Positions 43,010 to 51,765 of a DNA stretch of 64,000 bases are shown one piece after another. The notes under the pieces are model-generated. The model searched no databases. It was not told the origin of the DNA and saw only the letters and a program-made list of their open reading frames with translations. Each line of letters starts with the position of its first letter. Within the stretch, counting starts at the first letter, position 1. Origin of the DNA: an uncultured Steroidobacter sp. (GTDB taxonomy: Bacteria > Pseudomonadota > Gammaproteobacteria > Steroidobacterales > Steroidobacteraceae); NCBI RefSeq assembly GCF_937958065.1, contig NZ_CALFXI010000047.1, positions 1 to 64,000 of the forward strand, read 5' to 3'. The translations under genes were made by a program, and so were the position numbers.

Positions 43010-43654
43010 TTACCTGGCCGCCGTCTCGGTGCTGCCGATACTGGACTGGATGATCATGTGCATGCGGACCAGATGCGCCAGCGACTGCGCGCCCATCTTG
43101 TCCATGATGTTGCCGCGATGAACTTCGACGGTGCGTTCGCTCAAGCCCAGATCGAGCGCGATCACTTTGTTGGCGCGTCCATCCACCACCAGCTGCAGCA
43201 CTTCCTTCTCGCGGTTGCTGAGGGTGAGGAAACGGGAGCGGATGTCGGCATGCCGCCGGATGCTTTCGCGATGGTGCGCATCCTTCCTGATGGCGGCGTT
43301 GACCCGTTCGATCAGGTCCTGATGCCGGACCGGCTTTTCCAGGAAATCGAACGCGCCTTCCCGCATGGCTTCCACGACCATGGGAATGTCGGCGTGATTG
43401 GTGATCAGGATCACCGGCAGGATGCAGCCGTCCCGATTCAGATGACGTTGCAGCTCCAGGCCGCTCATCTCGGGCAGGCGCACGTCCAGGATCAACGCGC
43501 CGGGCGTGGCAGGATCGAGCTTGTCGAGAAACTGCGACGGTCGACCGTATGACATTGCGACATGGCCGGCCGCCTGCACCACCCCCGTCAGTACCTCGCG
43601 AACCTCATCGTCGTCGTCCAGGATGTGGACAACGGGGTGCGCTGTTTTATTCAT
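43010..43654 (-). CDS. FixJ/NarL-type response regulator
   Basis: The 214-residue protein has a receiver domain with D13-D16 acidic residues, phosphoacceptor D57 (LILDVRLPEMSG) and K107, and a LuxR-type helix-turn-helix (LTLSNREKEVLQLVVDGRANKVIALDLGLSERTVEVHRGNIMDKM). The start is the ATG at 43654 with GGAGAGGTGGAG just before it. The sequence ILITNHADIP replaces the FixJ-family consensus TGHGD, so the signalling loop after T85 differs (N86, A88). It is closely related to the regulator cut by the right end of the window. Its partner is probably the kinase gene downstream. Confidence 0.9.
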   Translation of the reverse strand: MNKTAHPVVHILDDDDEVREVLTGVVQAAGHVAMSYGRPSQFLDKLDPATPGALILDVRLPEMSGLELQRHLNRDGCILPVILITNHADIPMVVEAMREGAFDFLEKPVRHQDLIERVNAAIRKDAHHRESIRRHADIRSRFLTLSNREKEVLQLVVDGRANKVIALDLGLSERTVEVHRGNIMDKMGAQSLAHLVRMHMIIQSSIGSTETAAR

Positions 43655-44075
43655 CTCCACCTCTCCCTGATGTCCGATTCGTTTGCAGCAGTGTACATCG
43701 CGCGAAAACGCGCGGCAGCTGACGATAGTTATTTCTTCCTGCCCACCGTTGGAGCGACAACGGTGCATGCCATGGCAATGATCGGTGCAGCCCGGCGGTC
43801 GAACCCCCTCGCCGAACGCTGTAGGCGCGTTAACCACCGATTGTTGGCCCTTTCGCCTATGTCTCGTGCTGCGGCTTCAGCTCGGCGCGTGCTCGATGTT
43901 GCAACAATTACTTGAACATGCACGCCAGCTCGTCTGGACAGATCGGCTGCCTGACCGTGCTCTCGGGATGGATTCTCGCGCTACCGGCTCGTGGCCGGGG
44001 TGAAGAAGGACGCTGCGTACCGCACTCGGGCTGGCGCATTTGGGCGGAAGGCGTCGAAGGGCGCAGTGCGACGGT
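43655..44075. other. 421-base gap between the FixJ-type regulator and the hybrid kinase
   Basis: No gene was recognised. A small hairpin, CGCGCG (43699-43704) with loop AAAA and CGCGCG (43709-43714), lies 45 bases upstream of the regulator's start. Short open frames here lack ribosome binding sites and convincing composition. The region probably holds the promoter of the regulator. Confidence 0.4.
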
Positions 44076-46556
44076 CTACTTCTCCATGCCCATCGCGGGC
44101 AGTGCCTGAGCATTGCACCAGCGCTGCAAGGTTCGCTCGAAGTCAGCGGCTGCATACGGCTTGGTGATGTAGTCATCCATGCCGGCTTCCAGGCAGCGCG
44201 CGCGATCCTGGCTCATGGCATTGGCGGTGAGCGCAATGATCGGTGTGCGTCGGAGGCCGTCTTGCTCGCGCTGGCGAATGACGCGAGTCGCTTCGTAGCC
44301 GTCCATCTCCGGCATCTGACAGTCCATGAAGATCAGGTCGTAGCTGTGCTGCGCGGTGCGCTGGCAGGCGACCAGGCCGTTCTCGGCAAAGTCGACCTCG
44401 CAGCCGAGCTTGGTGAGCAAACGAGTGGCGAGCAGTCGATTGACGGCGTGATCCTCTACGACCAGAACGCGCGGCTGCATCGTGCTCGCAACCGGTTCCA
44501 TCGAATCGAGCCCGGCATCGAGCACGAGTGCCCGAGTAGTGACCGTCGTTCCGGTGCGCTGAGCAAACGGCAGCGTGAACCAGAACGTCGAACCGACGCC
44601 AGGCTGGCTGTGCGCGCCGATCTGTCCGCCCATCAGTTCGACGAGCTGCTTGGAGATCGCCAGGCCCAGTCCGGTGCCGCCGTACTTGCGCGTGGTCGAC
44701 GAGTCGGCCTGCGTGAACTTGTTGAACAGACGCGCCAGCTGTTCGGCCGTGATACCGATGCCCGTGTCTTCGACCGCCAGGCGCAACATGCCATCGACTT
44801 CCGAGGCGCGCATCGTGACCCGCCCGGCATCGGTGAACTTGATTGCGTTCGACGCGAGGTTGACCAGCACCTGTCGCACTCGACCAGCATCGCCAAGGAT
44901 GGTGGCGGCGACGTCCGACGGCCAGTGCACATCGAATTCGAGTTGTTTCTCGGCGGCACGAGGTTGCAGCAATGCCAGGACATCCCGCGCGATCTGCCTG
45001 GCGTCGACCCGCGTGCGCTCGACCGAAATGCGGCCGGCTTCGATGCGCGAGAAATCCAGGATGTCGTCGATGATGGTCATCAGCGCCCGCCCGGAGTCCC
45101 GGATGGTGCTGGCCATCGCCTGCTGCTCCGGGGTCAGCGAGGTCTGCAGCAACAGATCGGTGAAGCCGATGACGCCATTCATCGGCGTGCGGATCTCGTG
45201 GCTCATGGTGGCCAGGAATTCGCTCTTGGCTTTGCTGGCATCCTCGGCGGCGTTGCGAGCCTTGATCAGCTCGGCTTCGGCGACCTTGAAGGATGTGATG
45301 TCCTGATACGTGCCCAGCACGCCCCACACTTCGCCGCGCGCGTCGATCAGGGGCACCTTGCTGGTGGTGCGCCACTCGATGTGATCGCCGTGGCTGAGCT
45401 GGTGAACGAAGTTCAGCACCGGCTGGCGGTGTTCCATGACGTGTCGATCCTGCGAGCCATCGGGCTGCGCGCCGGCCCACGGCGCTTCCTGATCGGTCTT
45501 GCCGACGATGTCCTCGATGCCCACGTCGGATTTGAAATTGCGATTTGCGCCCAGGAACCGTCCGTTGCGATCTTTCCAGAAGACTCGCTGTGGCAGCAGA
45601 TCGATTACGGTCTTGAGCAGCGCCTCGGACTGCTCCGCCTGGCGCATGGCCTGCTTGAGCTGCGAGATTTCGATGGCCGTGCCGGAGATGCGCAACGCCA
45701 GGCCGTTCTCATCGCGCGTGTTGACCGAGCCACGCAACAACATCGGGACCCAGTGCCCGTCCTTGTGAGCCAGGCGGGCCTCGCTCTCGAAGAACGGCGT
45801 TTCGCCCTGGCAGTGCCGATCGATCTGATCCAGCGTGGTGGTGAGATCGTCGGGATGCATGGCGCGATTCCAGGCTTCGCGCGGCATGAGTGCAGCTTCT
45901 TCGGCGCTGTAGCCGAGCATCGGGCCCCAGTTGCCGTCGAACTCCACCGAGTCGCGCACCAGATCCCAGTCCCACAGGCAGACTCCGGACCCATCGATCG
46001 CCAGGGCATGACGCTCGCGCAGCTGCGCCAGCATGGCTTCGGTTTGCTTGCGCGCGGTGATATCGGAGGACACCGAGGTGTACCGGATCACTCGACCGGA
46101 GCTGTCGATGGTCGGGATGATGGTGATGTCGAGCCAGAAATAAGTCCCGTTCCGGGCGCGGTTCTGGATCTCGCCCCGCCAGGGCTGGCCGGTGGCGATG
46201 TTCCGGTACATGTCCATGAAGAACTTGCGGGGATGCAGTCCCGAGTTGATCACGTTGTGATTGCGACCGATCAGCTCCTCGCGCGAATAGCCGCTGAGCT
46301 GGCAGAACAGGTCGTTGACCGAGGTGATCCGACCGCTGGCATCGGTGGTCGAGACGATGCTGCAGCTGTTGAGCAGCGCCAGCTCGCTTTCCAGTTCCTG
46401 CACGCGCCGGCGCAGCCCGCCCACGAAGGGACGAGCGAGCAAGGAGCACAACCGCTGCAGGGGCCGGTACCAGGTCCGCGGCAGAGGCTTGCCCTGCGTT
46501 TGCGCATGCCGCTCGCGAGACAGCGAGCCGGCACCGATCAAGGCGGACAATGGCAT
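44076..46556 (-). CDS. Hybrid sensor histidine kinase, three PAS domains and a receiver
   Basis: The 826-residue protein has no clear membrane segment. It contains three PAS-type sensor domains in series (about residues 65-170, 185-300 and 310-425, the first two ending in PAC-like SSDITARK and TAIEIS), then a short coil and the kinase core: SEFLATMSHEIRTPMNGVIGF with H453, ASNAIKFT, DTGIGI and GTGLGLAISKQLV. A receiver domain is at the C-terminus with D702 and phosphoacceptor D745 (LIFMDCQMPEMDG). Such BarA/TorS-like hybrids usually act through a separate phosphotransfer protein, not seen here. Signals bound by the PAS domains are unknown. Confidence 0.92.
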   Translation of the reverse strand: MPLSALIGAGSLSRERHAQTQGKPLPRTWYRPLQRLCSLLARPFVGGLRRRVQELESELALLNSCSIVSTTDASGRITSVNDLFCQLSGYSREELIGRNHNVINSGLHPRKFFMDMYRNIATGQPWRGEIQNRARNGTYFWLDITIIPTIDSSGRVIRYTSVSSDITARKQTEAMLAQLRERHALAIDGSGVCLWDWDLVRDSVEFDGNWGPMLGYSAEEAALMPREAWNRAMHPDDLTTTLDQIDRHCQGETPFFESEARLAHKDGHWVPMLLRGSVNTRDENGLALRISGTAIEISQLKQAMRQAEQSEALLKTVIDLLPQRVFWKDRNGRFLGANRNFKSDVGIEDIVGKTDQEAPWAGAQPDGSQDRHVMEHRQPVLNFVHQLSHGDHIEWRTTSKVPLIDARGEVWGVLGTYQDITSFKVAEAELIKARNAAEDASKAKSEFLATMSHEIRTPMNGVIGFTDLLLQTSLTPEQQAMASTIRDSGRALMTIIDDILDFSRIEAGRISVERTRVDARQIARDVLALLQPRAAEKQLEFDVHWPSDVAATILGDAGRVRQVLVNLASNAIKFTDAGRVTMRASEVDGMLRLAVEDTGIGITAEQLARLFNKFTQADSSTTRKYGGTGLGLAISKQLVELMGGQIGAHSQPGVGSTFWFTLPFAQRTGTTVTTRALVLDAGLDSMEPVASTMQPRVLVVEDHAVNRLLATRLLTKLGCEVDFAENGLVACQRTAQHSYDLIFMDCQMPEMDGYEATRVIRQREQDGLRRTPIIALTANAMSQDRARCLEAGMDDYITKPYAAADFERTLQRWCNAQALPAMGMEK

Positions 46557-46795
46557 ACGTGGACTATCGGACAGTTCGTGTCACGTCAGCACGTGCCGCT
46601 GTCACATCGGTTAAATATGAATAGCAGGTCCGACCCGGGATTAGGCAATGGCCTCATGCCTGGACGAGGGTCCTGCACGAACAGCGGCCCGTCACTAGGG
46701 ACTGACACTTATGTCCTCCGGGGTCCTCGACGCAGGTTCGCGGTCACGCTGCCGCATAATCCGCCGGGGCGTCGCATACTCGGGGACCACTCTCA

Positions 46796-48442
46796 ATGAT
46801 CGCGATTCTGGAGGCACACCGCGCCGGCTTGCTGGGGCGCGCGCATTGGGCGCGCAACGTGGTTTCCGGTGTCGTCGTGGGCGTGGTGGCTTTGCCGCTC
46901 GCCATGGCGTTCGCGATCGCCTCGGGCGCGAAGCCCGAGCAGGGCTTGTACACGGCGATCGTCGCCGGACTGCTGGTGTCCCTGTTCGGTGGCAGCCGCC
47001 TGCAGATCGCCGGCCCCACCGGTGCCTTCATAGTCATCCTCTCGGGCATCACAGCCGAGCATGGCATCGAGGGTCTGCAGATCGCCACGCTGCTGGCGGG
47101 CGTGATGCTGCTGCTCCTCGGCCTGGCTCGGCTCGGCGCCATCATCAAGTTCATTCCCGATCCGGTGATCCTGGGCTTCACTGCCGGTATTGCCGTGGTC
47201 ATCTGGGTGGGTCAGTGGCACGACTTCTTCGGTCTGCCGGCAGTGAGCGGGCGACACTTCCACGAGAAGCTCTGGCACACGTTGCAAGTATTCCCGCAAG
47301 CGCACTGGGGAACGACCGCGCTGGCGAGCGCGACGCTGCTGATCGTTCTGTTCGCGCCGCGGTGGTCGATGCTCAAGCGGATCCCCGGTCCGCTGCTCGG
47401 CCTGCTGTTCGCCACGATCGTGCAGTCGCTGTTTCATATCGAAGGCGTGGCGACCATCGGCTCGGCCTTCGGCGGGATTCCGCGCGGTCTGCCGTCGCTG
47501 CAAATGCCGGCCGTGACGGTGGATCGCGTCATCGAGCTGATCGGGCCCGCGTTCACCATCGCGATGCTCGGGGCCATCGAGTCGTTGTTGTCGGCAGTCG
47601 TCGCGGACGGCATGGCCGGGACTCGTCACGATTCGAATCAGGAACTGATCGGGCAGGGCATCGCCAACATGGCAGCTCCGTTGTTTGGCGGTTTCGCGGC
47701 CACGGGTGCGCTGGCACGAACAGCAACGAACGTGCGCAACGGCGGCACGAGCCCGCTCGCAGGGATTACGCATGCGGTGACGCTGGTGCTCATCGTGCTC
47801 GCGCTCGCGCCGTTGGCGGTCCACATTCCTTTGGCGGCGCTCGCCGCCATCCTGTTCGTGGTGGCCTGGAACATGAGCGAGGCCGGTCATTTCATGAAGA
47901 TGATCCGGCGTGCTCCCGCCGCCGACGTGGTAGTGCTGCTGGTGACCTTCGGGCTCACCGTGTTCGTGGATCTGGTGGTCGCCGTCAACATTGGCGTGAT
48001 CGTCGCCACGTTGCATTTCCTGCGTCGCATGGCGAGCAGCGTGGAAGTGCAACAGCAGACTCACCAGGAGCTGAGCCGCGAGTTCGCCCATCGGGGCTTG
48101 AGCTTTCCGCCCGGGGTGCTGGCGTTCGCCGTGGAAGGGCCGTTCTTTTTCGGCGCCGTCGAGAATTTCGAACGTGCGCTGGCGAGCACCGGCACCGATC
48201 CGGAAGTGCTCATCATCCGCCTGCGCTGGGTGCCGTTCATGGACATCACCGGGCTGCAGACGCTCGAGGAAGTCATCCGCGGTCTGCAGCGTCGCAAGGT
48301 GCGCGTGATGCTGACGGGAGCCAACGATCGCGTCAGCGGCAAGCTGCGTCGTGCCGGCATCGTCGATCTGATCGGTCACGAGAACTTCTGCGAGAACCTG
48401 GAGCAGGCGCTGGCTCGATTGAACGGCCAGCCGGCTCAGTGA
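46796..48442 (+). CDS. SulP-family transporter with STAS domain (second copy)
   Basis: The 548-residue protein has the SulP core with the signature LPLAMAFAIASGAKPEQGLYTAIVAGL and about 11-13 hydrophobic segments, and a C-terminal STAS domain from about residue 440 (RLRWVPFMDITGLQTLEEVIRGL). It is clearly distinct in sequence from the SulP protein at 4 kb. Its transport substrate could be sulfate or bicarbonate. It is divergent from the hybrid kinase gene, with 239 bases between that hold a small CACGT-CAGC-ACGTG dyad. Its stop codon overlaps the convergent safE gene by seven bases. Confidence 0.9.
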   Translation: MIAILEAHRAGLLGRAHWARNVVSGVVVGVVALPLAMAFAIASGAKPEQGLYTAIVAGLLVSLFGGSRLQIAGPTGAFIVILSGITAEHGIEGLQIATLLAGVMLLLLGLARLGAIIKFIPDPVILGFTAGIAVVIWVGQWHDFFGLPAVSGRHFHEKLWHTLQVFPQAHWGTTALASATLLIVLFAPRWSMLKRIPGPLLGLLFATIVQSLFHIEGVATIGSAFGGIPRGLPSLQMPAVTVDRVIELIGPAFTIAMLGAIESLLSAVVADGMAGTRHDSNQELIGQGIANMAAPLFGGFAATGALARTATNVRNGGTSPLAGITHAVTLVLIVLALAPLAVHIPLAALAAILFVVAWNMSEAGHFMKMIRRAPAADVVVLLVTFGLTVFVDLVVAVNIGVIVATLHFLRRMASSVEVQQQTHQELSREFAHRGLSFPPGVLAFAVEGPFFFGAVENFERALASTGTDPEVLIIRLRWVPFMDITGLQTLEEVIRGLQRRKVRVMLTGANDRVSGKLRRAGIVDLIGHENFCENLEQALARLNGQPAQ

Positions 48443-49149
48443 TGATGCACGTGGCCGGATGCGGGTATCGAGGCCCAGATCATCCACGCGCCAAACAGCA
48501 GTAACAATGCACCGCTGGCGAAGCGCGGCCAGCGGCTCTTGAGGAAGCGTTGCACCTGAGCCGCGAGCACACTGCTGGCCAGCATGGAAGGCAGCGTGCC
48601 CAGACCGAAGGCGAGCAAAATCGCTGCGCCATTCGCGGCGTCACCCGTGAGCGCGGCGAACAGCAGCATCGAGTAGACCAGCCCGCAGGGCAGCCAGCCC
48701 CAGAGAACACCCAGGGCGATGGCGCGAGTGGGGCCAGTCAATTTGCCGGTGCCGAGCGTGAGTGGTTGCAGACGACGCCAGAATTTCGCGCCGACGCTCT
48801 CCAGCCAGCGCAACGGATTCCACGGCGACAGCATTCGCAGGGCAATTGAGATCAACAGCACGCCGCTGGCGATCCGCAACGTTGCTCCAATCCGAGCGAG
48901 GTCCAGCACGGCTTGCAGCGACGCGCCGATCGATCCACAGATCGCGCCAGCCATTGCATAGCCGCCGAGACGACCGGCGTGATACGACAACGCATTGCCG
49001 AATGCCGCGCTGGCGCTCGTCGCCGTGATGCGTGCTCGCATGCCCAGCGCACCTGCCAGTCCTCCGCACATGGCGAAGCAATGAGCGCTGCCCGCGATGC
49101 CTGCGATGAACGCCGCTGACAGACTGAGGGCGGCGCTGGCGTCAGTCAT
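48436..49149 (-). CDS. TauE/SafE-type sulfite-exporter-like membrane protein of the cbb3 assembly cluster
   Basis: The 237-residue protein has six or so hydrophobic segments, a conserved FIAGIAGSAHCFAMCGGLAGALG near the N-terminus and WGWLPCGLVYSML, the pattern of the urease-accessory/SafE-like membrane proteins found at the end of ccoGHIS clusters, which help copper or haem delivery to the oxidase. The tail GHVHHH may bind metal. Start at 49149 overlaps ccoS by eight bases. It overlaps the converging SulP stop by seven bases. Substrate is unknown. Confidence 0.82.
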   Translation of the reverse strand: MTDASAALSLSAAFIAGIAGSAHCFAMCGGLAGALGMRARITATSASAAFGNALSYHAGRLGGYAMAGAICGSIGASLQAVLDLARIGATLRIASGVLLISIALRMLSPWNPLRWLESVGAKFWRRLQPLTLGTGKLTGPTRAIALGVLWGWLPCGLVYSMLLFAALTGDAANGAAILLAFGLGTLPSMLASSVLAAQVQRFLKSRWPRFASGALLLLFGAWMIWASIPASGHVHHH

Positions 49150-49306
49150 CACTTGAATCGTTGTTTGGGGGATCGTCGCGCAGGGCATCCCAGCCCGGCG
49201 ATTCCAGATCGTCGAACTGGCCGGCATTCACCGCCCAGAAGAACCCCCAGCCCGCAAACCCCACCAGCGCCAGGCTCAATGGAATCAAAACAAACAGGAT
49301 GCTCAT
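49142..49306 (-). CDS. ccoS: cbb3-type cytochrome oxidase assembly protein CcoS
   Basis: This 54-residue protein, too short for a standard ORF list, has one membrane segment (SILFVLIPLSLALVGFAGWGFFWAV) followed by NAGQFDDLESPGW, the hallmark of CcoS. CcoS works with CcoI to bring copper and heme b into CcoN. Its ATG overlaps the ccoI stop by four bases, and its stop is inside the start of the safE gene. Confidence 0.92.
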   Translation of the reverse strand: MSILFVLIPLSLALVGFAGWGFFWAVNAGQFDDLESPGWDALRDDPPNNDSSDD

Positions 49307-51765
49307 GCCGTTGTCTCCCGCAAGGGCGCGGCTGCAATGACCGTTGGCACAGTCGTGCGTCGAGGCGCACGCGGCAGCAGTCGAGAGGAATTCAACATCA
49401 CCGCGACCGAGCTGAGCGACATGCCCAATGCGGCGAGCCAGGGCGGGATGAAGCCCAGCGCCGCCAGCGGAATCGAGCCAAGGTTGTAGAGGGCGGCCCA
49501 CAGCAGATTCTGTTTCGCGATCCGAAGGGTACGTCGCGCGAGCAGCACGGCTTCGGGAAGTGCTGCAAGATTGTCGCTGACCAGCACGAGCCCGGCGCTT
49601 GCATGCGCCAACGCCGCGCCACGGCCCATGGCAATAGAAACATCCGCTGCTCCCAGCACCGGAGCGTCGTTGACGCCATCGCCGATCACGGCAACTCGCT
49701 TGCCGCGTTTTTGCAGATCGAGCACGTGAGTGAGCTTCTGCTGCGCCGACTGGCGAGCGAAGTGCTCCGTGATGCCACATCGCTGGGCTACGGCCTGCAC
49801 GGCCCGCTGGCCGTCGCCGCTGAGAATCTGAGGTTCAATGTGCAAGGAGCGCAGCTGAGTCACTGCATCGGCCGCGCCCGCACGCAGCGAATCCGTGAGC
49901 TCGAACCACGCGAGCGCACGCTGCTCGTCGCCAAGCATGACGACGCTGCCGATCGACTCTGGGGGCGAGGCGGGCGGTCGTTTGTCCTGGCACAGCTCGG
50001 TAACGAAGTCGGGAGCGCCGATACGATACAAGCGCCCGTCGATGCGACCTTGCACGCCACGCCCCGCCACTGTCTGCAGGTCCTCGACGGCTCCTTTATG
50101 GAGATACGGGGCAAATGCGCGGGCGAGCGGATGTTCTGACGCTTGTTCCAGCAGCGCCGCGATCTGCAGGCAGTGTGGCTCGTTGACGCCGGCAAGCGGG
50201 ACGCATCTGGAGATTCGCAGCTCGCCGCGCGTCAGTGTGCCGGTCTTGTCGAAGACGATGTGATCGACTTTCGCCAGGCTTTCGAGCGCGTCCGGGTCGG
50301 TCAGCAAGATTCCATGACGCCTTAGGTTCGCCGTAGCCGAGGCAAGTGCCGCGGGCATGGCGATCGCAAAAGCGCAGGGACATGCGACGACCAGTACGGC
50401 CAGCGTCGCGGCAAATGCCTGTGAGGGATCGATCGCCAGCCATGCGGCGCACGTGAGTCCGGCGCCCATGAGAACGTAGCCGAGAAACTTTGCCGCGGCC
50501 AAGTCGGCGTTGCGCGCCAGGGCAGGCTTGTATGTTTGGGCTCGCTGCATGAGCGAGACGATGTGAGACAACGCCGTGTCCGCGCCGAGAGCGGTGATGG
50601 CGATCTTGACGGGGCCGTCGACATTGAGAGTACCTGCCACGACCCGTTCGCCAACCCGCCGGCAGACCGGCAGCGATTCGCCGGTCAGCATGGCTTCGTC
50701 GATGTGAGCTTCCGAATCCAGCAACTGCCCGTCGGCCGGCAGCACCTCGCCTCGGCGCACCTGGATCACGTCGCCGATACGCAGCGATGTCACCGGCACA
50801 TCTTCGACGCCATTCTCGCCAACGCGATGGGTAATGGATGGCAGCTGCCTCGCCAGCGCATCGGTCACGCCCGCGGTGTGCTGACGAATGCTCATCTGCA
50901 CGAAGCGCCCGAGCGTCAGGAAGAAAATGAACATGGTGACCGAGTCGAAATATACCTCGCCGCCGGCACCCTCGAAGGTGTTCCAGACGCTCGCGCCATA
51001 AGCGAGCAGCAGCGCAATGCCGACCGGCACGTCCATGCCGACCGAACGGCTGCGCAGGCTGTTCCAGGCGCTCAACAGGATGGGCGCGCCGGCGTAGAAC
51101 ATGACTGGCGTCGCGACCAGCAAGCTGACCTTGCGGAAGTAGTCGAGCAGCTTCGGCTCCATGATTTCATTCGCGAGCTCGGCCGAGTAGACGGCGACGG
51201 CGAACATCATCACTTGCATCATGCCGAACCCTGCGACCGCCAGGCGCTTGAGGCTGTCGCGCCGTTCCTCTCGGAGCGCACGCGTGACGGTTTCATCCGT
51301 GAGCGGATGGGGAGCGTAGCCGAGCTGCGCGATGCTGCGCATGATGTCGGCCAGGTTCAACTTCGCGTCGTCCCAGACGATGCTGGCACGGCCGGTCGCG
51401 GCATTGACGCTTACGTCATGCACACCAGCATGTCGCCGCAGCACTTGATCGATCAGCCAGCTGCATGCCGAGCAACGCAGTCCTTCGATCAACAATGTGA
51501 CGGAGGTTCGTTCTTTCGTGGTCCGCGTGAACTGAGCGGCGAACCTCGGGTCGGCGTAGACGCGCCACTTGTCCTCGTGATCGCTCTCGCGCGGGCGCAC
51601 GGAATTGCCGTCGCGATAACGGTAGAAATCGCCGAGGCCGCTGCCGGCGATCAGCTCGGCGACGGCCTGACAACCGGTGCAGCACACCGGCTCATCGCGT
51701 TGCTCGATGCGAGCGAATAAGGTCGATCCCCGTAAAGGCTCGCCGCAGTGAAAACAGAGGTTCAT
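49303..51765 (-). CDS. ccoI: Copper-translocating P-type ATPase of cbb3 assembly
   Basis: The 820-residue heavy-metal P-type ATPase begins with a zinc-ribbon-like segment (MNLCFHCGEPL, CCTGCQAVAELI), then a metal-binding domain with GLRCSACSWLI (C98, C101), eight membrane segments, the CPC of the copper path in VVACPCAFAIAM, the phosphorylation site DKTGTLT and GDGVNDAPVLGAA. This layout is that of CcoI/FixI, which carries copper for the oxidase. It starts four bases before the ccoG stop and ends over the ccoS start. Confidence 0.94.
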   Translation of the reverse strand: MNLCFHCGEPLRGSTLFARIEQRDEPVCCTGCQAVAELIAGSGLGDFYRYRDGNSVRPRESDHEDKWRVYADPRFAAQFTRTTKERTSVTLLIEGLRCSACSWLIDQVLRRHAGVHDVSVNAATGRASIVWDDAKLNLADIMRSIAQLGYAPHPLTDETVTRALREERRDSLKRLAVAGFGMMQVMMFAVAVYSAELANEIMEPKLLDYFRKVSLLVATPVMFYAGAPILLSAWNSLRSRSVGMDVPVGIALLLAYGASVWNTFEGAGGEVYFDSVTMFIFFLTLGRFVQMSIRQHTAGVTDALARQLPSITHRVGENGVEDVPVTSLRIGDVIQVRRGEVLPADGQLLDSEAHIDEAMLTGESLPVCRRVGERVVAGTLNVDGPVKIAITALGADTALSHIVSLMQRAQTYKPALARNADLAAAKFLGYVLMGAGLTCAAWLAIDPSQAFAATLAVLVVACPCAFAIAMPAALASATANLRRHGILLTDPDALESLAKVDHIVFDKTGTLTRGELRISRCVPLAGVNEPHCLQIAALLEQASEHPLARAFAPYLHKGAVEDLQTVAGRGVQGRIDGRLYRIGAPDFVTELCQDKRPPASPPESIGSVVMLGDEQRALAWFELTDSLRAGAADAVTQLRSLHIEPQILSGDGQRAVQAVAQRCGITEHFARQSAQQKLTHVLDLQKRGKRVAVIGDGVNDAPVLGAADVSIAMGRGAALAHASAGLVLVSDNLAALPEAVLLARRTLRIAKQNLLWAALYNLGSIPLAALGFIPPWLAALGMSLSSVAVMLNSSRLLPRAPRRTTVPTVIAAAPLRETTA

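Noticed and set aside
44040..46799. A 919-residue open frame on the + strand opposite the hybrid kinase gene
   Set aside because: It is antisense to a gene with complete PAS, kinase and receiver motifs, is dominated by arginine, alanine and histidine, and shows no known domain; long antisense frames are common in GC-rich DNA.
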